DNA of 50,334 nt from an uncultured Pelagibacteraceae bacterium (GTDB taxonomy: Bacteria; Pseudomonadota; Alphaproteobacteria; Pelagibacterales; Pelagibacteraceae), in contig CABZDW010000009.1 in assembly GCA_902524545.1 (NCBI GenBank), positions 1 to 50,334 of the forward strand, in the 5' to 3' direction. The notes beneath the pieces are model-generated. The model saw nothing but the letters and a program-made list of their open reading frames with translations, was not told the origin of the DNA and searched no databases. Made by a program: the position numbers and the translations under genes. Positions within the stretch are counted from its first letter, which is position 1; every line of letters starts with the position of its first letter. Positions 36,049 to 42,711 of this stretch are shown here, in pieces.

Positions 36049-36836
36049 CACCAAGATTATTTTTTTTAATAATTTTTTTTATATCAACACATTTAAATGC
36101 TATTGAGTTTAAAGGAAAATTTTTACAAGGGCATTATATAATAGGAATAACTAATCCCTCTTCTAAAATAATTATAGATAAAAAGGAAGTGAAAGTTTCA
36201 AAGGATGGATATTTTGCTTTTGGTATAGATAGAGATAGAAAATTTGATGTAACTATTACAAAAATTACTAATGGAAAAAGTGAAAAGATTAGAAAAAAAG
36301 TTCTAAAAAGAAAATATAATATTCAAAGAATAGATGGATTAGAGGAAAGTAAAGTTACACCGCCTGAATCGGTTTATAAAAGAATAAAAGAGGAAAATAA
36401 TAAAATTGGTAAAGCTAGAGCAATTAATTCTGATTTACCTTTTTTTAAAAATCAGTTCATTATGCCTGTGAAGGGAATTATAAGTGGAGTATATGGAAGC
36501 CAGAGAATTCTTAATGGAAAACCTAAGTGGCCTCACTATGGGATTGATATAGCTGCCAAAAAAGGAACAATGATTATGTCATCTGCAACTGGAGTTGTGA
36601 CAATGGCGGAAGATGATCTTTATTATACAGGTGGTACAGTTATTATGGATCATGGACACGGAATTTCTACAATTTATTCTCATTTAGAGAGCGTGATGGT
36701 TTCTGTCGGCGATACAATTAATCAAGGAGATGTTATAGGTACAGTTGGTTCAACAGGAAGATCTACAGGTCCTCACTTAGATTTTAGAGTAAATTGGTTC
36801 CAAACTAGACTAGATCCAATGTCTTTATTAAATTAA
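36033..36836 (+). CDS. M23 family metallopeptidase (LytM domain), exported
   Basis: Predicted cell-wall endopeptidase or divisome-associated LytM factor of 267 aa. It has a signal peptide (about 1-23), an Ig-like N-terminal beta region, then the LytM domain (about 145-260). Metal-site positions are H168 and D172 (HYGID), H217 (SHLES) and H248 (GPHLD). The usual HxH is HxD here, Asp250 standing where the second His often sits. Some proteobacterial M23 proteins carry this variant, so activity may be retained or altered. It starts 16 bp inside the SDR gene. Confidence 0.85.
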   Translation: MDCKITPRLFFLIIFFISTHLNAIEFKGKFLQGHYIIGITNPSSKIIIDKKEVKVSKDGYFAFGIDRDRKFDVTITKITNGKSEKIRKKVLKRKYNIQRIDGLEESKVTPPESVYKRIKEENNKIGKARAINSDLPFFKNQFIMPVKGIISGVYGSQRILNGKPKWPHYGIDIAAKKGTMIMSSATGVVTMAEDDLYYTGGTVIMDHGHGISTIYSHLESVMVSVGDTINQGDVIGTVGSTGRSTGPHLDFRVNWFQTRLDPMSLLN

Positions 36837-36842
36837 ATATTA

Positions 36843-36998
36843 ATGTCTGTTAAAACTAAATTCAAAAATTTTGTATCAAAAAGTAGATGGGGTAAATACA
36901 TTTTAGTTGGAGGTTTTACTTTTTTTCTAATTAAAGGAATGGTGTGGCTAATAGTTTTTTTAATCGCTGGTTTTAGTTTGATAAATTTTGGATCATAA
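36843..36998 (+). CDS. Small hypothetical membrane protein (51 aa)
   Basis: A 51-codon ORF 6 bp after the M23 peptidase stop. The product starts with a basic part (MSVKTKFKNFVSKSRWGKYI), then LVGGFTFFLIKGMVWLIVFLIAGFSL, which gives one long or two short membrane segments, and ends NFGS. The balanced basic-then-hydrophobic pattern and close spacing within a plus-strand run support coding. The family is not recognised and the function is unknown. Confidence 0.65.
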   Translation: MSVKTKFKNFVSKSRWGKYILVGGFTFFLIKGMVWLIVFLIAGFSLINFGS

Positions 36999-37012
36999 AA
37001 TATAGTTCAAAT

Positions 37013-37441
37013 ATGGATTCAGAAAATCAAAATAATTTTGAATTTAAAGTTGCTGGTTTAACCATGGAAAAAATATCTGTTTATTATGGATTTTTTTTAA
37101 TTTTGTGGGGATTAATTGTAAGCTTTATTAGTGGGAGTGGATCATTTACATCATATATTCCATCTATTTTAGGAGTTCCAATTTTAATTTTTTCTTATCT
37201 ATCAATCAAATTTATTTCAAAGAAAAAAATGTTTATGCATATTGTAGTTTTGTTTGGATTAATAATTTTTTTAGGTGGTCTTGATTTTATAAGATCATTA
37301 GTAATTGGAAATGCTTTTGAAAATGTTTATGCAGATTTATCAAAAATGATGATGTTAATTACTGGTTTATTATTTACTTACCAGTGCATTAAATCATTTA
37401 TATATGCAAGAAAAATGAGAGAATTAGGAAATACAGAATGA
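37013..37441 (+). CDS. Hypothetical integral membrane protein (142 aa)
   Basis: A 142-aa protein with four predicted membrane segments (about 23-42, 50-66, 73-92 and 110-130) after a polar N terminus (MDSENQNNFEFKVAGLTMEK). A GGLDFIRSL loop precedes the last helix. The ORF is followed with a 4-bp overlap by the hydratase-like gene, so the two are probably co-translated. No catalytic motif or known family is evident. Confidence 0.75.
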   Translation: MDSENQNNFEFKVAGLTMEKISVYYGFFLILWGLIVSFISGSGSFTSYIPSILGVPILIFSYLSIKFISKKKMFMHIVVLFGLIIFLGGLDFIRSLVIGNAFENVYADLSKMMMLITGLLFTYQCIKSFIYARKMRELGNTE

Positions 37442-38208
37442 TTTCTCAATCAGAAAAAATAGCTAACAAATTAGTAAATGCTTTTCTCAAAAATAAAATA
37501 ATCGCGCCCTTACCAAAGAAATTTACCAAAAAACTAACTGAGGCCAACAAATTTAGAATGCTTTGTGAAAGTAAAGTAAAAAAACCAGTTATAGGTTTTA
37601 AGGCTGGTGGAACTGGAATACCAGTAATGAAAAAATTAAAAGAGAAAGAACCATTTTATGCATCAGTTTATAAAGATAATTTTTTAAAAAGTGGTAAGGG
37701 TGTAAAGATTAGTAGAGCTACTTTTGGAATTGAATTAGAGGTTTGCTATTTAATTAAAAAATCTTTTTTTAATTCTAAATCATCAGTCACAATGAAAAAT
37801 ATCACAAAATTTATATCTCATATGGCTCCTTGTATTGAGATTGTGGGTTATAGGCAGAGGAAAAAAGGAATTACCTCATTTGGAGATTTAAGTAGTGATT
37901 TTGGAGCTAATGTTAAATTTTTGATCGGTCAAAAGAAAAAATATAAGAAAATCAATATCGGAAATTTAAAGACGAATATTTTTAACAAAAAAACTAAACA
38001 AAATATAAATGGTAATACCAGTGCAGTTTTTATTAATCCATTGAACTCACTAAGATTTGTTTTAAATAAAATTAAAAAAGATAAGTTAACTTTGAATAAA
38101 AATTTTTATGTATTTACAGGATCTACTGTAGGGGTTGTTCCAATAGGTAAAGGCCTTTATACAGGAAAAATAGATAAATTAGGATCTGTAAAAACTATAA
38201 TTAGATAA
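37438..38208 (+). CDS. 2-keto-4-pentenoate hydratase/fumarylacetoacetase-fold protein
   Basis: A 256-aa protein of the 2-keto-4-pentenoate hydratase / oxaloacetate decarboxylase fold. Recognisable are PVIGFKAGGTG (compare GYKVGLT in the family), the EPFYASVYKDNFL segment, the metal-site GIELEVCYLI with two glutamates, and APCIEIVGYRQRK. The C-terminal FTGSTVGVVPIGKGLYTG lines up with the TGS...PVKAGD-like end. Members cleave or hydrate keto acids in aromatic or sugar breakdown. The sequence is divergent and lysine-rich, so the reaction is not known. It overlaps the previous membrane gene by 4 bp. Confidence 0.75.
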   Translation: MISQSEKIANKLVNAFLKNKIIAPLPKKFTKKLTEANKFRMLCESKVKKPVIGFKAGGTGIPVMKKLKEKEPFYASVYKDNFLKSGKGVKISRATFGIELEVCYLIKKSFFNSKSSVTMKNITKFISHMAPCIEIVGYRQRKKGITSFGDLSSDFGANVKFLIGQKKKYKKINIGNLKTNIFNKKTKQNINGNTSAVFINPLNSLRFVLNKIKKDKLTLNKNFYVFTGSTVGVVPIGKGLYTGKIDKLGSVKTIIR

Positions 38209-38211
38209 CAA

Positions 38212-38334
38212 GTGAAAACATTTATACTTTTAGTTTTGGTGGTTGTTGTTGTATGGGTATTGTTCAGACCTATTACTCAAAAAGAAATTGATAGATATAA
38301 TAATAAAGACAATAGAACTAACTTAGATTTATAA
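38212..38334 (+). CDS. Small hypothetical membrane protein (40 aa), GTG start
   Basis: A GTG-started ORF of 40 codons 3 bp after the hydratase-like stop. The product begins VKTFILLVLVVVVVWVLF, a clear single membrane anchor. A short charged tail follows, containing RPITQKEIDRYNNKDNR. It closes the plus-strand run; a promoter-like sequence for the next transcript begins 10 bp later. No family is recognised; the anchor-plus-tail shape and tight spacing are the only support. Confidence 0.5.
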   Translation: MKTFILLVLVVVVVWVLFRPITQKEIDRYNNKDNRTNLDL

Positions 38335-38343
38335 CAAAATCGA

Positions 38344-38372
38344 TTGCTTAACATTTATTTTTAAAGTAGATT
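38344..38372 (+). promoter_or_regulatory. Putative sigma70-type promoter
   Basis: TTGCTT (38344-38349) and TAGATT (38367-38372) are separated by exactly 17 bases. They match the bacterial housekeeping -35 and -10 consensus at 4 of 6 positions each. Transcription would start near 38380, just before the structured leader. Promoter-like boxes are common by chance in AT-rich DNA, so the call rests mainly on its fit with the GC-richer stretch that follows. Confidence 0.4.
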
Positions 38373-38455
38373 CTTTAAGCCATATCTCATGGTGAAAAAG
38401 AGGCCGATATCGCATCGGTTAAAAGCGAGTTTTGGAAAACTAACTAGGAGAGTGT

Positions 38456-38647
38456 ATGAAAAGAATGCACAGAATACTGAGTTTGTTCAGCCGAGGCTCA
38501 AGAAATGCAAGGCTAAACCAACTTATGTTTCGTAATGCAAAAACCGTAAGTGCTAACGATTACGGCACGAGTGGTTATTTAGTTAAGACAGGAAAAAATA
38601 GTGGAAAAGTCTTGGGACACATAAGAAGTCGGTCTAAAGTTATCTAA
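38456..38647 (+). CDS. Possible 63-aa basic protein
   Basis: A 63-codon ORF with the best Shine-Dalgarno site noticed in the window: AGGAG at 38446-38450, 5 bases before the ATG. The product is strongly basic (MKRMHRILSLFSRGSRNARL at the start, GHIRSRSKVI at the end) without a clear family. Against coding, 22 of 63 codons end in G or C, with rare codons such as CGA, CGG and ACG; neighbouring genes almost avoid these. The same stretch also carries perfect hairpins. It may be a real basic protein of foreign composition, or a chance frame in a structured RNA. Confidence 0.4.
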   Translation: MKRMHRILSLFSRGSRNARLNQLMFRNAKTVSANDYGTSGYLVKTGKNSGKVLGHIRSRSKVI

Positions 38648-38661
38648 GTTCACTGGGGTAT

Positions 38662-38686
38662 GGGGCACCTGGCAACAGAACGCCCC
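38662..38686 (+). repeat. 25-bp hairpin element, copy 1
   Basis: GGGGC and GCCCC arms enclose a 15-base loop containing CTGGCAACAGAAC. It is identical over 25 bases to copy 2 (39012-39036), and 21 of 25 bases match copy 3. It lies 14 bp past the stop of the 63-aa ORF and is followed by CTTT, so it can act as a terminator of the plus-strand transcript. Confidence 0.85.
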
Positions 38687-38795
38687 CTTTAAATTTAAAA
38701 ATCTAATAATTTATTACAATCACGTCTCATGTGACAATCATTAAATTTTAAAAATTTAAAATAATATTATTAATCTACAAAACAAAAGGACAATT

Positions 38796-39002
38796 ATGAA
38801 AAAAACTATATTATCAATCATGTTTGTAATGTTTGTAAGTTCAGCATTTGCTGGATCTTGCCCAATGATGACAAATAACATTGATGCAAAAATCGCCGAA
38901 GCACAAAAACTTCGTGACGCTGGAATGAAAGCTCACACTGATGGTGATCATGCAAAATCAGAGGAATTACTTAATAAAGCTCTAGAATTATTTAAAAGCT
39001 AA
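38796..39002 (+). CDS. Small exported protein (68 aa)
   Basis: A 68-aa product with a textbook signal peptide (MKKTILSIMFVMFVSSAFAG, cleavage near AFA-G). A short mature part follows, starting SCPMMTNNIDAKI and continuing as an amphipathic, TPR-like helical stretch (AQKLRDAGMKAHTDGDHAKS). AAGGA sits at a good distance upstream of the ATG. Histidines and the N-terminal Cys/Met cluster could bind metal, but this is guesswork. It is bracketed by two identical hairpin elements (copies 1 and 2), of which copy 2 starts 9 bp after the stop and probably terminates it. Confidence 0.75.
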   Translation: MKKTILSIMFVMFVSSAFAGSCPMMTNNIDAKIAEAQKLRDAGMKAHTDGDHAKSEELLNKALELFKS

Positions 39003-39011
39003 TTTTATTTA

Positions 39012-39036
39012 GGGGCACCTGGCAACAGAACGCCCC
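39012..39036 (+). repeat. 25-bp hairpin element, copy 2
   Basis: Identical over 25 bases to copy 1 (38662-38686), with the same GGGGC/GCCCC arms and loop. It lies between the convergent small secreted protein gene (ends 39002) and the porin-like gene (ends 39056), and so could serve as a bidirectional terminator. Confidence 0.85.
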
Positions 39037-39055
39037 TTCCTAAAATTTTTATTAT

Positions 39056-39667
39056 TTAAAACTTATATCTTAACGATATAGATTTGATTTTATTATCAAA
39101 CATATCGGGATTATATCTGCCACCTGCTGGTGTTGTTCCACTTCCTCCCTTTACTATACCGAATTCAGATTGTTTAAAAACTATTTCATAGTTTCCCATT
39201 CCATAACCTAAAATTATTTGGTGAGCAAAGTCTGTATTATCATTATCCTTGTCAAATGGATCACCACTAAATCTAGAGTTTGTGTCTACATTTGTATGAC
39301 CCAAGCCTAATCCAAGACCGGCTAATATATATCCATTAGAACTAAATTCAGATGTGTACATAATATTTTCCATTATTGAAAAAGTTGTAACATCAACACT
39401 TATTCTACGTTCTAATTTTTGAGTAACTTCTCCATAATAAGAAAACTCTGTTTCTAAAGCAAGGTTGCCTGATCTAGTTCCAAATCCATACGAGATAACC
39501 GAGCCTTCGTCATCTGAGTCTGCATCACCGTATGTGAACCCACCAATATCATGCGGATTGTCAGCAACGTTTTTAGTTAAACCCAGTGAACCATATCTAT
39601 AACTTTCACTATGCGCGTTTAAAGCAAAAATTAAACTTAAAAGGCTTATTGTTAAAATTTTTTTCAC
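39056..39667 (-). CDS. Outer-membrane beta-barrel protein (small porin-like)
   Basis: Exported beta-barrel protein. I place the start at the GTG at 39667, because AAGGA lies 7 bases upstream and the product then begins VKKILTISLLSLIFALNAHS, a clean signal peptide. The open frame extends 14 codons further to 39709. The mature protein of about 180 residues has alternating hydrophobic strands (for example SYRYGSLGLTKNV, GNLALETEFSYYGEV, GYILAGLGLGLGHTNV, NYEIVFKQSEFGI) and ends KSISLRYKF, with the C-terminal Phe typical of barrel insertion signals. It resembles small OmpA/opacity-like eight-strand barrels. The ligand or role is unknown. Confidence 0.8.
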   Translation of the reverse strand: MKKILTISLLSLIFALNAHSESYRYGSLGLTKNVADNPHDIGGFTYGDADSDDEGSVISYGFGTRSGNLALETEFSYYGEVTQKLERRISVDVTTFSIMENIMYTSEFSSNGYILAGLGLGLGHTNVDTNSRFSGDPFDKDNDNTDFAHQIILGYGMGNYEIVFKQSEFGIVKGGSGTTPAGGRYNPDMFDNKIKSISLRYKF

Positions 39668-39776
39668 AAGAAAATCCTTACACGGAAAATACACAGGAAT
39701 CATTCCCAATTTTCTAAAGTTTCTAGATAAGATTATATCAATTTTGTTGCTAGATAAGGTTTATAGAAGAAAGGTC

Positions 39777-39801
39777 TGGGAACGTGACAACAGAACGCCC
39801 C
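39777..39801 (+). repeat. 25-bp hairpin element, copy 3 (diverged)
   Basis: Matches copies 1 and 2 at 21 of 25 positions. The 14-base core CAACAGAACGCCCC is identical, while the 5' arm reads TGGGAACGTGA. A GGG/CCC stem remains. It abuts the 3' end of sodB (stop at 39804), so relative to sodB it is on the opposite strand from copies 1 and 2 relative to their genes. Confidence 0.75.
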
Positions 39802-39803
39802 CA

Positions 39804-40397
39804 TTAATCTAGTTGAGATTCAACAAATTCCCAATTAATCAATTTCTCGTAAAAGTTCTCTAAGTACTCAGGTCTTTTATTTTTGTAATCTACATAATAA
39901 GAATGTTCCCACACATCACATGCCAAAATAGGTTTCATATTTTGAATTAATGTATTCTCAGCATTAGGTGTTTTACTTATCACTAATTTACCACTGTTGA
40001 TTGATAACCAACACCACCCAGATCCGAATTGGGTAATACCTGCCTGTATAAATTGTTTTTTAAACTCATCAGTGCTACCAAAATCTACTTCAACTCTTTT
40101 TTTTAACTTTTCCGGCATTAAACCTCCACCTTTTGGTTTCATGCACTTCCAAAACATAATGTGGTTCCAGTGTTGACTGGCATTATTAAATATTCCAGCT
40201 TTAGCTTTATCTTTTGAGGAGTTAATAATAATTTCCTCTAAAGACATTTTGGACATTTCGGTATCTTTTATTAGATTATTTAAATTTGTTATGTATGTTT
40301 GGTGATGTTTTCCATGATGTAGATCAAGAGTTTCTTCAGACATTATTGGAGATAAAGCAGTTTTAGAGTAGTCTAATTTAGGCAGTTCAAATGACAT
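39804..40397 (-). CDS. sodB: Superoxide dismutase (Fe type)
   Basis: Cytoplasmic enzyme that converts superoxide to oxygen and hydrogen peroxide. The 197-aa product carries the metal ligands His27 (LDLHHGKHHQTY), His79 (NNASQHWNHIMFW), and Asp and His in CDVWEHSYYVDY (about residue 160). The Gln at 75 and the QFGSGWCWL segment are characteristic of iron rather than manganese enzymes; cambialistic use cannot be excluded. It ends one base from a hairpin element (copy 3). Its start region is an AT-rich gap of about 130 bp shared with the 3' end of xsc. Confidence 0.96.
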   Translation of the reverse strand: MSFELPKLDYSKTALSPIMSEETLDLHHGKHHQTYITNLNNLIKDTEMSKMSLEEIIINSSKDKAKAGIFNNASQHWNHIMFWKCMKPKGGGLMPEKLKKRVEVDFGSTDEFKKQFIQAGITQFGSGWCWLSINSGKLVISKTPNAENTLIQNMKPILACDVWEHSYYVDYKNKRPEYLENFYEKLINWEFVESQLD

Positions 40398-40480
40398 ATA
40401 TAAACATATAATTTATAATTATCTTTTATAAATGATTATAATGACGCAAATATTTATAATGTGGAGAAAAGTTACAAATT

Positions 40481-40497
40481 ATGCCTAATGGAGGCAT
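40481..40497 (-). terminator. Possible terminator hairpin downstream of xsc
   Basis: ATGCCT and AGGCAT flank a 5-base loop (40481-40497), a perfect 6-bp stem about 32 bp past the xsc stop. The minus strand continues AATTTG, a weak U tract, so termination efficiency may be modest. It also lies upstream of sodB. Confidence 0.4.
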
Positions 40498-40529
40498 CTA
40501 GCAAATTAACCTCAATCCTAAAATTTAAC

Positions 40530-42314
40530 TTAAGAAGTTAAAGAGGGTTGTTTTTTCATATCCTCTTTTTTTATACCAGCAACTCTTACTGGTTTTTTCA
40601 TCGCATCTCTTCTAAATGGTTCGCCTAATTCTTGATTTAATATTACTTCAATAAAAGTCGTAATTCCCTTTTTTTGATCTTCACAAGATTGTTTTATTGC
40701 AACGGTTGTTTCATCCATTGTTTTTACTGTTACGCCTTTTAGTCCACATGCATCCGCTACTTTCGCATAACTTAACTCGGGGTCTAACTCAGTTCCAATA
40801 AAGTTGTTATCAAACCAAAGTGTGGTATTTCTTTTTTCTGCTCCCCATTGGTAATTTCTGAAAATCACCATAGTAATTGCAGGCCACTCTTCTCTAGCAC
40901 AAGAGCTCATCTCATTCATACTAATTCCGAATGCACCATCTCCTGCAAAGCCTATTACTGGTGTATTAGGGCATCCAATTTTAGCACCTAAGATTGACGG
41001 AAAACCATAACCGCAGGGACCAAATAAACCTGGTGCTAAATATTTTCTTGGTTTTTCAAAAGTAGGATAAGCATTACCAATTGCACAATTATTTCCAATA
41101 TCACTAGAGATAATTACATCCTCTGGCATTCCAGCTTGTATCGCTCTCCATGCTTGTCTTGGGGACATCCTGTCTTTATCTCTTTCTCTAGCTTCTTTAT
41201 TCCAAACAGTGCCTTCATCATCATCTTCATGATCTAAACTTGATAATTTTTGTAACCAAGCAGATTTCGTTTGATGAATTAAATCCTTTCTTTTTTGTCT
41301 ATCTGTATCTCCTGCATTTGAGTCAAGCTTTTCAAAAATTTGTTGCGCAACTAATTTTGCGTCACCACTAATTCCTACCGTAACTTTCTTAGTCAAACCA
41401 ATTCTATCTGGATTAATATCAACTTGAATAATATTTGCATTCTTTGGCCAATAATCAATTCCATAACCAGGTAAAGTGGAAAAAGGATTCAATCTAGTAC
41501 CTAAAGCAAGGACTACATCTGCTTTGGAAATTAATTCCATTGCTGCTTTTGATCCATTATATCCCAATGGTCCAACTGCCAAAGGGTGACTTCCAGGAAA
41601 ACTATCGTTATGCTGATAACCAGAACAAACTGGTGAGTCTAATTTCTCTGCAAGCTTTTTAGTTTCTTCAATGGCGCCACCGATAACAACTCCTGCTCCT
41701 GATAAAATAACTGGAAATTTGGCTTTTGATAAAAGATCAGCAGCTTTTGCAATAGCATCTGCACCTCCAGCTTGTCTTTCTAATCTTACAATTGGTGGAA
41801 GTTCAATATCGATAACCTGTGTCCAATAATCTCTTGGAACGTTTATTTGAGCTGGTGCGGAACCTCTTATTGCTTTTTCAATTACCCTGTTAAGAACTTC
41901 GGCCATTCTTGACGGATCTCTTACTTCCTCTTGGTAACAAACCATATCTTTAAATAGATTCATTTGCTCAACTTCTTGAAAACCACCTTGACCCATAGTT
42001 TTATTTGCGGCTTGTGGTGTAACCAGTAATAACGGAGTGTGGTTCCAGTAAGCAGTTTTAATTGGTGTTACCAAACCAGTAATACCAGGTCCATTTTGTG
42101 CAATGACCATAGACATTTTTCCAGTAGATCTCGTGTAGCCATCTGCAATTAATCCACCGTTGGTTTCATGTGCAACATCCCAAAAAGTTATTCCTGCATC
42201 TGGGAAAATGTCTGAGATTGGCATAAACGCTGAACCAATAATTCCAAAAGCATGTTCAATACCATGCATTTGTAAAACTTTAACAAAAGCTTCCTCTGTT
42301 GTCATTTTAGTCAT
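40530..42314 (-). CDS. xsc: Sulfoacetaldehyde acetyltransferase
   Basis: Thiamine-diphosphate enzyme that converts sulfoacetaldehyde and phosphate into acetyl phosphate and sulfite, the desulfonation step for taurine and isethionate. The 594 aa match the Xsc pattern: HGIEHAFGIIGSAFMPISDIFPDAGI at the N terminus, VAHETNGGLIADGYTR, AQNGPGITGLVTPIKTAYWNHTPLLLVTPQAA, and TMGQGGFQEVEQMNLF. The TPP-binding region is GDGAFGISMNEMSS, followed by FRNYQWGAEKRNTTLWFDNNF. General acetolactate synthase-like enzymes share the fold, but these segments are Xsc-specific. It is divergent from suyA with a 108-bp gap, so both desulfonation routes may share a regulatory region. Confidence 0.93.
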   Translation of the reverse strand: MTKMTTEEAFVKVLQMHGIEHAFGIIGSAFMPISDIFPDAGITFWDVAHETNGGLIADGYTRSTGKMSMVIAQNGPGITGLVTPIKTAYWNHTPLLLVTPQAANKTMGQGGFQEVEQMNLFKDMVCYQEEVRDPSRMAEVLNRVIEKAIRGSAPAQINVPRDYWTQVIDIELPPIVRLERQAGGADAIAKAADLLSKAKFPVILSGAGVVIGGAIEETKKLAEKLDSPVCSGYQHNDSFPGSHPLAVGPLGYNGSKAAMELISKADVVLALGTRLNPFSTLPGYGIDYWPKNANIIQVDINPDRIGLTKKVTVGISGDAKLVAQQIFEKLDSNAGDTDRQKRKDLIHQTKSAWLQKLSSLDHEDDDEGTVWNKEARERDKDRMSPRQAWRAIQAGMPEDVIISSDIGNNCAIGNAYPTFEKPRKYLAPGLFGPCGYGFPSILGAKIGCPNTPVIGFAGDGAFGISMNEMSSCAREEWPAITMVIFRNYQWGAEKRNTTLWFDNNFIGTELDPELSYAKVADACGLKGVTVKTMDETTVAIKQSCEDQKKGITTFIEVILNQELGEPFRRDAMKKPVRVAGIKKEDMKKQPSLTS

Positions 42315-42423
42315 GGTTTAACCTTTCTTAATCAGCGTTTTTAATAATATATAAATTTTATTGTTAATTTTTGCGATTAATATATAAGATTTTGAAAATT
42401 TCAAATAAACAATTCGACACGAT

Positions 42424-42708
42424 ATGGCTACTGAAATTATAATCCACGACCAAAAAGACAATGTAGGTGTTGTAGTAATTGAAAAAATTACCCCAAAACA
42501 AGAGTGTAACTGCTGGATTATGGAGAATGATAGTTCAACAAGTATTCAATCAAAGGATGAAATTCATTTAGGACACAAAATAGCAATGAATGATCTAAAT
42601 GAGGGTGATACGATTCTTAAATATGGACATGATATTGGCAAAGTGGTCAAACCGATCAAAAAAGGTGAACACGTCCACGTTCATAATGTAAAAACAAAAA
42701 AGTGGTAA
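42424..42708 (+). CDS. suyA: (2R)-sulfolactate sulfo-lyase subunit alpha
   Basis: Small SAF-domain subunit (94 aa) of sulfolactate sulfo-lyase, which splits 3-sulfolactate into pyruvate and sulfite. It resembles the UxaA/altronate dehydratase N-terminal part: IIHDQKDNVGVVVIEKITP, LGHKIAMNDLNEGDTILKYGHDIGKV, and the closing GEHVHVHNVKTKKW, which holds two histidines and a basic end. Family identity alone could also fit altronate dehydratase, but the length, the gene directly after it (3 bp) and the surrounding sulfite genes point to SuyA. It reads away from xsc. Confidence 0.9.
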   Translation: MATEIIIHDQKDNVGVVVIEKITPKQECNCWIMENDSSTSIQSKDEIHLGHKIAMNDLNEGDTILKYGHDIGKVVKPIKKGEHVHVHNVKTKKW

Positions 42709-42711
42709 TTA

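Larger units (their letters stand above)
38380..38690 (+). ncRNA. Candidate structured RNA or structured leader (about 310 nt)
   Basis: This interval has visibly more G and C than the surrounding coding DNA. It contains several perfect hairpins: CCGAT-ATCGC-ATCGG (38404-38418), AGTTTT-GG-AAAACT (38428-38441) and CCGTAA/TTACGG with a 10-base loop (38544-38565). It ends in the hairpin element at 38662-38687, followed by CTTTAAAT. A promoter-like site precedes it. In AT-rich genomes such compositional islands are typical of structural RNAs. It did not match tmRNA, RNase P RNA, SRP RNA or a riboswitch class by eye. The alternative is a message with a structured 5' leader for the 63-aa ORF at 38456-38647. 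Confidence 0.45.

Noticed and set aside
38456-38647. tmRNA tag peptide suggested by a SANDY segment in the 63-aa ORF
   Set aside because: The frame runs far past any tag length, lacks the usual LAA-type end, and no tRNA-like domain is near.
38380-38690. tmRNA, RNase P RNA or SRP RNA as an explanation of the hairpin-rich interval
   Set aside because: I looked for a tRNA-like T-arm with a CCA end, the RNase P core GGAAAGTC segment near the 5' end, and the SRP GGAAG-type loop, and found none in the right order.
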